A stretch of DNA of 64,000 nt. Source: [Leptolyngbya] sp. PCC 7376. GTDB lineage: Bacteria > Cyanobacteriota > Cyanobacteriia > Cyanobacteriales > MRBY01. The DNA is taken from contig NC_019683.1 in the NCBI RefSeq assembly GCF_000316605.1, positions 2,960,036 through 3,024,035 on the forward strand. Reading direction: 5' to 3'. A program made the position numbers and the translations under genes. This document shows positions 53,596-62,700 of the stretch, one piece after another (the first letter of the stretch is position 1; each line of letters starts with the position of its first letter). The notes beneath the pieces are model-generated. The model was not told the DNA's origin. It ran no database searches and saw only the letters and a list, made by a program, of their open reading frames with translations.

Positions 53596-56190
53596 ATGCA
53601 ACCCAATAATCCTAATCAATTTACGGAAAAAGCTTGGCAGGCGATCGCCCAAACTCCGGACATCGCCAAACATAACCAACAGCAGCAACTCGAAAGTGAA
53701 CATCTCATGCAAGCATTGCTCGAACAGGGTGGCCTTGCAAAGAGTATTTTTACGAAAGCTGAAATCTCATTACCTCGTTTGCGTGATCGCACAGATTCAT
53801 TTATCACAACCCAACCTAAAATCTCGAAACCTAGTGAGTCAGTCTATTTAGGGCGCAGCTTAGATACCCTTTTAGACCGAGCTGATAACCACAAAAAATC
53901 TTTCGGCGATGAGTTTATTTCCGTTGAGCACTTAATCTTGAGCTATGCGCGGGATGACCGTTTCGGTAAGAAGATTTACCAAGAGTTCGGCTTAACGGAA
54001 AATAAATTAAAGGAAATAATCAAGCAAATCCGAGGCAATCAAAAGGTGACCGACCAAAATCCAGAAGGCAAATATGAATCCCTTGAGAAATATGGTCGTG
54101 ACCTCACCGAACTTGCACGTAATGGTAAGTTAGACCCTGTAATTGGTCGGGATGATGAGATTCGTCGCACTATTCAGATTTTGTCCCGTAGAACCAAAAA
54201 TAATCCTGTTTTAATCGGTGAACCTGGTGTCGGTAAGACGGCGATCGCCGAAGGATTAGCGCAACGAATCGTGAATCGTGATGTGCCGGAGTCTCTCAAG
54301 GATCGGACGTTAATTGCGTTGGATATGGGGTCGCTAATTGCGGGCGCAAAATATCGTGGTGAATTTGAAGAACGTCTCAAAGCAGTTCTCAAAGAAGTCA
54401 CTGATTCCGAAGGTCAAGTCATTCTCTTTATCGACGAAATCCATACCGTTGTGGGCGCTGGTGCGACCCAAGGGGCAATGGATGCAGGTAATTTGCTCAA
54501 GCCGATGTTGGCGCGGGGCGAACTCCGTTGTATCGGTGCGACAACTCTTGATGAATACCGCAAATATATTGAAAAAGATGCGGCTCTCGAACGTCGTTTC
54601 CAGTCGGTCATGATCAACGAACCCACAGTCATCGATACCATTTCGATTTTGCGAGGTTTAAAGGAACGCTATGAATTGCACCATGGCGTAAAAATTGCAG
54701 ATACGGCATTAGTGGCCGCGGCGATGTTGTCTAACCGTTATATTAGCGATCGCTTTTTACCCGACAAAGCCATTGATTTAGTCGATGAATCTGCCGCCAA
54801 ACTAAAGATGGAAATCACCTCCAAGCCTGAGGAATTAGACGAAATTGATCGCAAAATTCTTCAGCTCAAGATGGAACAAATTTCCCTCAAAAAGGAAAGT
54901 GATGCGGCCTCAGTTGAGCGGTTGGCGAAGCTGGAAAAAGAACTCGCAGATCTCCAAGAAGACCAATCTCATCTCAATGCTCAATGGCAATCTGAGAAAG
55001 AAGTCATCGATAAAATTCGTCATATCAAAGAGGAGATTGACGCGACAAATCTCGAAATTGAGCAGGCAGAACGGGGTTATGACCTCAACAAAGCGGCTGA
55101 ATTACGTTATGGCAAATTAGCTCAACTTCAACAGCAAGTTAAAGATATCGAGGCTAAACTCTCAGAACAGCAAGTTAGTGGTGATTCTTTACTGCGAGAA
55201 GAGGTTTTAGAGTCGGATATCGCTGAAATTATTTCGAAGTGGACTGGCATTCCCATCAGTAAACTCATTGAATCTGAAAAAGAAAAACTACTCCATCTCG
55301 AAGATGAATTGCATCAACGAGTGATTGGTCAGGAAGAAGCGGTTACTGCTGTTTCTGAAGCGATTCAGCGATCGCGCGCCGGATTAGCAGATCCCAATCG
55401 TCCTACCGCAAGTTTCATTTTCCTTGGTCCCACAGGTGTCGGTAAAACTGAGTTGGCAAAGGCTTTGGCGCAATTCCTCTTTGATACGGAGGAAGCATTG
55501 GTGCGCATCGACATGTCTGAATACATGGAGAAGCACGCCGTTTCTCGTCTGATGGGAGCGCCTCCGGGATATGTCGGCTATGAGGAAGGTGGTCAACTTA
55601 CCGAAGCCATTCGTCGCCGTCCTTATTCGGTCATCCTGTTTGACGAAATTGAAAAAGCCCATGCCGATGTTTTTAACGTGATGCTCCAAATCCTCGATGA
55701 TGGTCGCCTCACGGATTCGCAGGGCCGCACGGTGGACTTTAAAAATACTGTGATTATTATGACCAGTAATATCGGCTCGAATTTTATTCTCGATGTGGCA
55801 GGGGATGACTCTCGCTATGAGGAAATGCGATCGCGGGTAATGGAGGCAATGACCGCAAGTTTCCGCCCAGAATTTCTCAACCGAATTGATGAGCTGATTA
55901 TTTTCCACGGTCTCAAAAAAGATCAACTTCGGGAAATTGTGAAATTACAAATCAATGGCCTTGCAGGACGACTCGCCGAACAAAAACTTGGTATTGAATT
56001 ATCGGACGAAGCCTACAATTTTGTTGCAGACATTGGTTATGACCCAGTCTATGGAGCTAGACCATTAAAACGCGCTGTCCAAAAATATGTTGAAACGGCG
56101 ATCGCCAAAGGCATTCTGAAAGGCGAATTTGTTTCAGGCGAAACCATCAAAGTCCATGTCAAAGACGAACGATTAACATTTACTAAATGA
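53596..56190 (+). CDS. clpB: ATP-dependent chaperone ClpB
   Basis: 864 residues from ATG 53596 ([18 protein letters not shown]; an upstream TTG at 53560 is not favoured). ClpB disaggregates proteins with DnaK. N-domain, AAA1 with Walker [10 protein letters not shown], coiled-coil middle domain (about 400-525), AAA2 with Walker [10 protein letters not shown] and pore loop GYVGYEEG. C-terminus ends [20 protein letters not shown] then [10 protein letters not shown]. Those last codons recur twice downstream (see findings). HIP1 at 56098-56106 begins the repeated segment. Confidence 0.96.
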   Translation: MQPNNPNQFTEKAWQAIAQTPDIAKHNQQQQLESEHLMQALLEQGGLAKSIFTKAEISLPRLRDRTDSFITTQPKISKPSESVYLGRSLDTLLDRADNHKKSFGDEFISVEHLILSYARDDRFGKKIYQEFGLTENKLKEIIKQIRGNQKVTDQNPEGKYESLEKYGRDLTELARNGKLDPVIGRDDEIRRTIQILSRRTKNNPVLIGEPGVGKTAIAEGLAQRIVNRDVPESLKDRTLIALDMGSLIAGAKYRGEFEERLKAVLKEVTDSEGQVILFIDEIHTVVGAGATQGAMDAGNLLKPMLARGELRCIGATTLDEYRKYIEKDAALERRFQSVMINEPTVIDTISILRGLKERYELHHGVKIADTALVAAAMLSNRYISDRFLPDKAIDLVDESAAKLKMEITSKPEELDEIDRKILQLKMEQISLKKESDAASVERLAKLEKELADLQEDQSHLNAQWQSEKEVIDKIRHIKEEIDATNLEIEQAERGYDLNKAAELRYGKLAQLQQQVKDIEAKLSEQQVSGDSLLREEVLESDIAEIISKWTGIPISKLIESEKEKLLHLEDELHQRVIGQEEAVTAVSEAIQRSRAGLADPNRPTASFIFLGPTGVGKTELAKALAQFLFDTEEALVRIDMSEYMEKHAVSRLMGAPPGYVGYEEGGQLTEAIRRRPYSVILFDEIEKAHADVFNVMLQILDDGRLTDSQGRTVDFKNTVIIMTSNIGSNFILDVAGDDSRYEEMRSRVMEAMTASFRPEFLNRIDELIIFHGLKKDQLREIVKLQINGLAGRLAEQKLGIELSDEAYNFVADIGYDPVYGARPLKRAVQKYVETAIAKGILKGEFVSGETIKVHVKDERLTFTK

Positions 56191-56375
56191 GGATAGGGTG
56201 ATCACAAAGTACCTTTAAGATCCAGAGAGCAAAACATGCATTGTCGTGGATTAATTTCAAATACTTATTAGATCAAGAGAGTAAGTCTCTGAATACTTTA
56301 ATCTGCTGAAGACATATATTTTTGCACTCTTTTCTCTTTGAGAAAATCCTTTGAATAATAGGGTCTCAACATTTC

Positions 56376-58133
56376 ATGCCCAATAAAATATCGGCTGTGC
56401 TACTTACCTTCCTCGCTTCCCTGTCTCTAGGTGTATCTAGTCCTAAAGCCCAGGCCCGTGAAGCAACCAATGAGCAATCGCCGAATACCAGCATCAATCA
56501 GCTCGACCCTGCAATCCAGAAAAAATGGTTAAGTCAATCAATATCATCTGTTTCTCTGACAGGGAATACCTTAACAACAGCCGAGGTGGTTAAAGTTGCG
56601 AATGGAGCACAGGTCACATTCAATGATGCAGCCTTAGACAGAGTGCGTCGTTCCCATGAAATCTTACTATTAGCGGCGACTAGTGGGCATAAAATTTATG
56701 GATTGACGGCAGGGGTTGGTTTAAATAAAGACCAAGCTTTTGTGAATGCCAGTGGTGGCTTGACGGAAGAAGTCATCGAAGTCTCCCGTGTGTTTAATCG
56801 CAATCTAATTTACGCGCATAGTGCAGGGGTTGGCCCGGAAATGGAACTGGAACTTGTGCGAGCAATTATGGTGACGCGACTCAATGCCATGCTGTTTGGA
56901 GCAACAGGGGTACAGCCGAAAGTCGTTGAACTATACCGCGATTTTCTCAATAACAACATTACGCCAGTCGTTCCATCTCGAGGTTCTGTTGGCGAGGCAG
57001 ATATTACACTTATTACTCATATCGGGCTGGCAATGATGGGTGAAGGTGATGTTTATTTCCAAGGTCAAAAAATGCCCGCGAGTCAAGCTTTAATTCAGGT
57101 TGGAATTGAGCCATTAGTACCCTTTGGTAAAGATGCTCTGTCGATTCTCAGTTCAAATGCTTATTCTGCGGCACTTGGGGCGATCGCCATTGAAGAGCTA
57201 AAACATTTACTGGCCCTCAACAAATTACTGTTTTCGTTAAGTTTGGAAGCCTTAAACGGTAATATCGAACCATTTTTGCAAGATGCCCACATTATTAGAC
57301 CGTTTCCCCATGTCAATGCGGCTGCCAAAGATATACGAACAATTCTAGACGGGAGTTATTTATGGCTGCCCTCTGAAGAAAGAGCCTTACAGGATCCATT
57401 GAGTTATCGTACTGGAGCTTACACTTTAGGAGCTGTCGAGAATACTTTAGCTGAGTTGGAAAGCCAGTTAAAGATTCAGCTTAATTCTTCTGATGATAAT
57501 CCAGCCATTGTTTTAGATGTTGTGCCTCCATCAGACCAACTCGAAGAAGCAACGCTCTATGTCAACGAGGGTGATCTGCAAGGTGCACTCATTCCCACCG
57601 CGAATTTTTCTCCGCTTCCTTGGGCCATCACTTTCCAAGAGGCGGCGATCGCCTTGAGTCATCTGTCGAATGCATCTGCCCAGAGAACAATTAAACTTGC
57701 GGATCCACACTTCACTCATCTCAGTCGTTTTCTCGGCACAGAGAATACATTTCATGCTTACGGAGCAATTCAAAAAGTCTTTGCTTCATTAGCAGCAGAG
57801 AACCAAGAATTAGCACAACCAGTGTCGATAGATTTGATTTCTATTGCAGGTAATATTGAAGATTTGAGCACCAATGCCCCTCGAGTTGTGCGCCGTGTGC
57901 GTGAGTCGATTGATAATCTCTACTACATCTTGAGCATTGAGATGATGCATACTGCTCAGGCTATTAATTTGAGAAGAGAAAAGAACCCCAATTTGGTTTT
58001 GTCAGATACCACCCAACAGTTTTTTGATGAGTATCGGCAAGTTGTTTCGTTTTTAGAGCATGATCGTTTTTTATCGCCTGATATTGAGGCTTCATACCTT
58101 TTCTTAAAAGATTATCCAACTGGTCAATTTTAG
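56376..58133 (+). CDS. exported HAL/PAL-family ammonia-lyase homologue without MIO triad
   Basis: 585 residues. Residues 1-28 are a signal peptide (ISAVLLTFLASLSLGVSSPK, AQA). The rest is a full aromatic ammonia-lyase fold: IYGLTAGVGLNKDQ with Tyr108, SAGVGPEMELE, SSDDNPAIVLD, ENQELAQPVSID. The prosthetic-group site reads GSVGEADITL at 203-212; the Ala-Ser-Gly that cyclises to MIO in active lyases is Glu-Ala-Asp. Export and loss of MIO suggest a different reaction or a binding role. It lies between two clpB-tail repeats. Confidence 0.75.
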   Translation: MPNKISAVLLTFLASLSLGVSSPKAQAREATNEQSPNTSINQLDPAIQKKWLSQSISSVSLTGNTLTTAEVVKVANGAQVTFNDAALDRVRRSHEILLLAATSGHKIYGLTAGVGLNKDQAFVNASGGLTEEVIEVSRVFNRNLIYAHSAGVGPEMELELVRAIMVTRLNAMLFGATGVQPKVVELYRDFLNNNITPVVPSRGSVGEADITLITHIGLAMMGEGDVYFQGQKMPASQALIQVGIEPLVPFGKDALSILSSNAYSAALGAIAIEELKHLLALNKLLFSLSLEALNGNIEPFLQDAHIIRPFPHVNAAAKDIRTILDGSYLWLPSEERALQDPLSYRTGAYTLGAVENTLAELESQLKIQLNSSDDNPAIVLDVVPPSDQLEEATLYVNEGDLQGALIPTANFSPLPWAITFQEAAIALSHLSNASAQRTIKLADPHFTHLSRFLGTENTFHAYGAIQKVFASLAAENQELAQPVSIDLISIAGNIEDLSTNAPRVVRRVRESIDNLYYILSIEMMHTAQAINLRREKNPNLVLSDTTQQFFDEYRQVVSFLEHDRFLSPDIEASYLFLKDYPTGQF

Positions 58134-58188
58134 AGTTTGTGAATGATGCGGGTAATGGCAACTCTCCACAACGTCACCATAAATAAAA

Positions 58189-58284
58189 ATGGCGATCGCC
58201 AAAGGTATTCTGAAAGGCGAATTTGTTTCAGGCGAAACGATCAAAGTCGACGTCAAAGATGAACGACTGACATTCCTGAAATAG
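58189..58284 (+). pseudogene. second copy of the clpB 3' end (31-codon ORF)
   Basis: From HIP1 at 58192 the 93 nt match the clpB tail (56098-56190) at 80 positions; 28 of 30 residues are identical, and five of seven changed sense codons are silent. An ATG at 58189 makes a 31-residue ORF. Probably a duplication remnant, not a gene. A terminator follows. Confidence 0.75.
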
Positions 58285-58304
58285 AACTTGCACAAATATC
58301 ACGG

Positions 58305-58336
58305 AAGGGGGAATCAAAAGTTTGGGTTCCCTTTTT
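58305..58336 (+). terminator. terminator after the second clpB-tail copy
   Basis: GGGAA (58309-58313) pairs with TTCCC (58327-58331), extended by A/T and G-T pairs, then TTTTT. No comparable structure follows the intact clpB, which suggests this is the original clpB terminator. Confidence 0.5.
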
Positions 58337-58510
58337 CATATTGCATTGATGGAGAAACAGGCGATTGCCGCAAACATAACTAAGCACAAATTGATATTCG
58401 ACCAAAAAGCATTAAATGAAACAAATATCGTTTGTGACACTTTGGAGACTGTACCACCCTTCCCTGGATTACGTAGGTATGACACCTAAACTCAAGACAT
58501 ACCAAAGGAA

Positions 58511-58708
58511 ATGCATCTTACTTCTGCCATGTCTATCAACTCTGCGATCGCCGCCATCTACGCCGAAAAAATGGTCACTCCTCAAATGGAAGACTTTTTA
58601 AATCGGACAATCAAAGCCCGTCGCCTCACTTATCCAGAAAAGTATGAGCTACAAAGACTTGTCCATAAGATTCAGTCCGGTGAAGTTCTTCTTCTCTCTG
58701 CCCAGTAG
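58511..58708 (+). CDS. small hypothetical protein between clpB-tail copies
   Basis: 65 residues; start 58511 or 58529. Middle VTPQMEDFLNRTIKARRLTY and PEKYELQRLVHKIQSGEVLL look like a compact helical protein. No family recognised with certainty. Its TAG (58706-58708) directly touches the third clpB-tail copy at 58709. Confidence 0.5.
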   Translation: MHLTSAMSINSAIAAIYAEKMVTPQMEDFLNRTIKARRLTYPEKYELQRLVHKIQSGEVLLLSAQ

Positions 58709-58801
58709 GCGATCGCCAAAAGGATTTTCAAAAGTAAATTTGGTCTCAGCACAACCATGCAAGTTGAGAGCAAGGGTGAACGACTAACCTTTACAAAATA
58801 A
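58709..58801 (+). pseudogene. third, diverged copy of the clpB 3' end
   Basis: Starts at HIP1 (GCGATCGCC), same 93-nt length as the clpB tail with no gaps, 17 of 30 codons encoding the same residue, including the last seven residues ERLTFTK and a stop. No start codon; likely a relic of an older event. Confidence 0.65.
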
Positions 58802-58871
58802 ATACGGCATGGGAGTTGAGCAAACAACCTCTTTTTTTATAGTTGAGAGACAACTAATTAAAAATGTATTC

Positions 58872-59402
58872 ATGAAAGTCGTATATTACGTCGCCACTAG
58901 CTTAGATGGGTGCATCGCAGACGTTAATGAAAGCGTTGCTTGGCTCGAAAAACTCCACATCAATCAGGAAGCTAGCGACTATGACTCATTTTTTAGCACT
59001 GTCGATGCGCTCCTGATGGGTCGCAAGACCTATGACTTTGTTTACAACTACGGTTCATGGCCCTACGGCAACAAACCAACTTGGGTTTGTACTCGTCGAG
59101 AAGTACCACAGATGGATGGGTGTAATCTCCAAAACGAGCGTGAACCAATTACGGCAATCCAAAAAGCAAAAAATCTGGGCATGAAAAAAACCTGGGTCGT
59201 CGGAGGCGGAAATTTGGTGAGCACTCTACTCAAGGCAGAATTACTGACACATCTCAGCATTTCGGTAATGCCCATCATCCTTGGAGACGGAATTAAGCTA
59301 GTTGATTCTTTACCCTCGCATCTTTATCTCTGGCAAGAAAATTCCACCTCAATATCGGGATTCACTCAGATCGAATACCGAATAAAAAAACTTGAGTCTT
59401 AG
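58872..59402 (+). CDS. dihydrofolate reductase family protein (RibD C-terminal-like)
   Basis: 176 residues from ATG 58872 (an upstream TTG/ATG at 58809 would add 21 odd residues). RibD_C-like reductase fold: VYYVATSLDGCIAD, LLMGRKTYDFV and TWVVGGGNLVSTLLKAELL. Such proteins are often annotated YwjB/YyaP-like. Substrate unknown. Confidence 0.75.
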   Translation: MKVVYYVATSLDGCIADVNESVAWLEKLHINQEASDYDSFFSTVDALLMGRKTYDFVYNYGSWPYGNKPTWVCTRREVPQMDGCNLQNEREPITAIQKAKNLGMKKTWVVGGGNLVSTLLKAELLTHLSISVMPIILGDGIKLVDSLPSHLYLWQENSTSISGFTQIEYRIKKLES

Positions 59403-59783
59403 TCAAATTGTTTAAATGCTCGCCACAAAACAGGCGATCGCCAAAGTCTCAAAAAAAGAATGCATTCTATATGACACTAAACAAATCGAGACAAAAAACA
59501 AATGCTCATATTTTCTAAGTAAATTCCCTCAATTTAATGTCGTAGGGGTAGCAATTGTGGATATTTAAAAGCCAATATGTCCAGAAGTTCGGATGCTATC
59601 CCCGAAGAAATGACTGTAATTGTAGGCCAGCTCAGAACGTAAGTTATATTGATGCATATTGCCTTCTGAACTTAGTAAACCTTAGGCTTATATAAATTCA
59701 CGTTTTGGCGTACAAAGCACACCAAAACTGAACATAATCTGGATGATTTTGATAGCAGACTGGACTCTTTTTTCTCCTCGCGA
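59403..59783. other. intergenic region before the kinase gene
   Basis: About 380 bp, no gene supported. A HIP1 site at 59432-59441 and an inverted repeat GTTTTGG / CCAAAAC (59702-59708, 59722-59728) 55 bp before the kinase start, which could be an operator. Confidence 0.35.
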
Positions 59784-62700
59784 ATGACTAGCTCAACTAA
59801 TCCTGCGACAAGCCTAAGCCTGCCGGGTTACACTCTCGGTGAAATGCTTTATCAGGGCGATCGCACGATAGTCTATCGGGCAACGGAGATAGAGACGAAA
59901 AAGCCAGTCATCATTAAAGTTCTCTCCAACCCCTACCCCACTTTTAACGAGCTGGTTCAGTTTAGAAATCAGTACACGATTACAAAAAATCTGAATATTT
60001 CCGGTATTGTTCAACCCCTAGACCTTGTCTCTTGGGGCAATGGCTACGCATTAATCATGGAGGATCTGGGATCTTTGTCCCTTCATCTCTATGAAAAGCA
60101 GTATTCCTTGGTTCTGGCCGAGGTTCTGGAGATTGCGATTCAACTAGCGGACATTCTGCACGCGCTTCATCAAGAGAATGTCATCCACAAAGATATTAAG
60201 CCAGCCAACATCCTCATTCATCCTGAGTCAAAACAAGTCAAACTTATTGATTTCAGTATTGCCTCGCTTCTGCCCAAGGAGACCCAGTCAATTCAAAGTC
60301 CCAAGGGTTTAGAAGGGACACTTGCCTATCTAGCTCCAGAACAAACCGGGCGGATGAATCGGGCGATCGATTACCGTGCTGACTTTTATGCTTTGGGGGT
60401 TACGCTCTATCAGCTATTGACCGGAACATTACCGTTTACTAGTGATGATCCGATGGAACTGATCCATTCTCACATTGCGCTATTACCGACAGCGGTGGAT
60501 CAGGTCAAGCCTCAAGTGCCGTCAACGGTAGCTCGGATGGTCGAAAAATTGATGCAGAAAAATGCGGAAGACCGCTACCAAAGTGCTTTGGGACTCAAGC
60601 ATGATCTTGAGGTGTGTTTGAGTCAGTGGCAGGACTCTCAAGAGATCAATGAATTTGAGTTGGGGCAACGGGATCTGGGCGATCGCTTCCTCATCCCCGA
60701 AAAACTGTACGGACGCGACAGCGAAGTCCAAACCCTACTAGATGCCTTTGATCGCGTTGCTAAGGGCAGCAGCGAAATGGTCTTGGTGTCGGGTCTTTCC
60801 GGTATCGGAAAAACTGCTGTCATTAACGAAGTTCAAAAGCCTATCGCGAAAAAGCGAGGGTATTTCATCAAAGGAAAATTTGATCAATTTAACCGCAATA
60901 TTCCCTTCTCTGCATTTGTTCAAGCCTTCCGACAGTTAATCGGACAGTTGCTGGGAGAGTCTGATGCAGAATTGCAAGCATGGCAAAGGAAAATTCTCGC
61001 AACGTTAGGTGATAACGGGCAAATTCTCGTTGATGCTATTCCCGAATTAGAAAAGGTGATTGGGGCACAACCCGATGCACCCGAGTTATCTAGTACTGCC
61101 GCTCAGAATCGATTTAACCTGCTCTTTCAAAAGTTTATTGCGCTGTTCACAACTGCCAATCATCCCTTGACACTCTTTCTTGATGATTTACAGTGGGCGG
61201 ACTCTGCATCCTTAAACTTGATTCGGATCTTGATGGGTGAAGGAGACAGAAAATATCTTTTGCTGCTCGGTGCTTATCGCAATAATGAAGTGTATCCTGC
61301 TCATCCCTTGATGTTGATGTTGAGGGAACTGGAAAAGGAACAGAATTCCATTTCGACGATTACGTTAACGCCGCTGCCGATTTCAGACGCTAATTGCTTA
61401 GTCGCCGAAACATTGAATTGCGCTTCGTCGCTAGCGCAACCACTCACAGAGTTGGTCTATCAAAAGACCCAGGGTAATCCCTTTTTTACCACTCAATTTT
61501 TGAAAGGGCTATATCAAGATGGATTAATTGCCTTCGATATCGATCTCGGTTATTGGGCATGTGATTTAGCACGAGTTCGAGAGGCCACTCTTACAGATAA
61601 TGTCGTAGAGTTTATGGGCGATCGCCTACAGAGGCTTCCCCAAGAAACACAGGATATTTTGAAGTCGGCAGCTTGTATCGGTAATCAGTTCGATTTAAAA
61701 ACCTTAGCCATTATTTGTGGAACCTCTTCTGAGGATATTGCCAGTCATCTTTGGAATGCTTTGCGAGCAGGGGTGATTTTGCCCCAAAGTGAAGCCTATA
61801 AGTTCTTCCAAGAATGGGCACAAGATGAGGAGAAAACAGATGATGTTTCTGTTGATTATCGATTCCTACACGACCGAATTCAACAGGCGGCTTATCAGCT
61901 CATCCCGGCAACGCAAAAACAGCAAGTCCACCGTCAAATTGGCCAACGCTTACTCAAAAGCAACTCTAACCTCCAAGAGTCCCCCCGTATTTTTGATATT
62001 GCCAATCATCTCAATCAAGCTCAGGATTTACTCAAAACCGCAGCGGAACGATGGCAATTGGTGCGCTTAAATCTACAGGCTGGGCAAGCCGCTAGGGCAG
62101 GAACCGCTTATCAAGCTGCTTTTGATTATTTGGCCGAGGGTTTAACGCTTCTATCTGACCAATGTTGGGAGGCAGACTATCCGCTCACCTTAGCCCTTTA
62201 TCAAGAAGGGGCGATCGCCGCAGGGTTAGTAGGGGAATTTGAGTATTTAGATCAATGGTCGGGGGTTGCCCTTAAGCACACGCCTAACCTTTTAGATCGT
62301 ATCCCTTTCTACGAAGCGCAGATTCAAGCTCTAGTAGCCCAAAAGCAACTCCCTGAGGCGATTCAGCTCGGAATTTCCACCTTAGAAAAATTAGGTTTAT
62401 CTTTTCCTCAAACCCCGCAACCAGAGGACTTTCCCCAAGGGATTGCGGCGATCACCCAACAGGTGGGGGAGCGAGACATTGAAGACTTGTTGAGGCTGAC
62501 CTCAATGAAAGATCCTCAGAGTCTGGCGATCTTAAGAATCTTATGGCGGCTTTCTGCGGTCTTAGTATTGGCGGCCCCGCAGCTCATGCCCTTCTGTATG
62601 TTTCAGGCAGTAGAGCTGTCCATCACAACAGGCAATTCGGTGTTGTCCGCCCCCGTCTATACAACCTACGGCATGATTCTTTGTGGCGCAGTAGGAGATG

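Noticed and set aside
59431-59490. Possible fourth clpB-tail copy
   Set aside because: Only GGCGATCGCC plus CAAAG is shared; no coding similarity follows.
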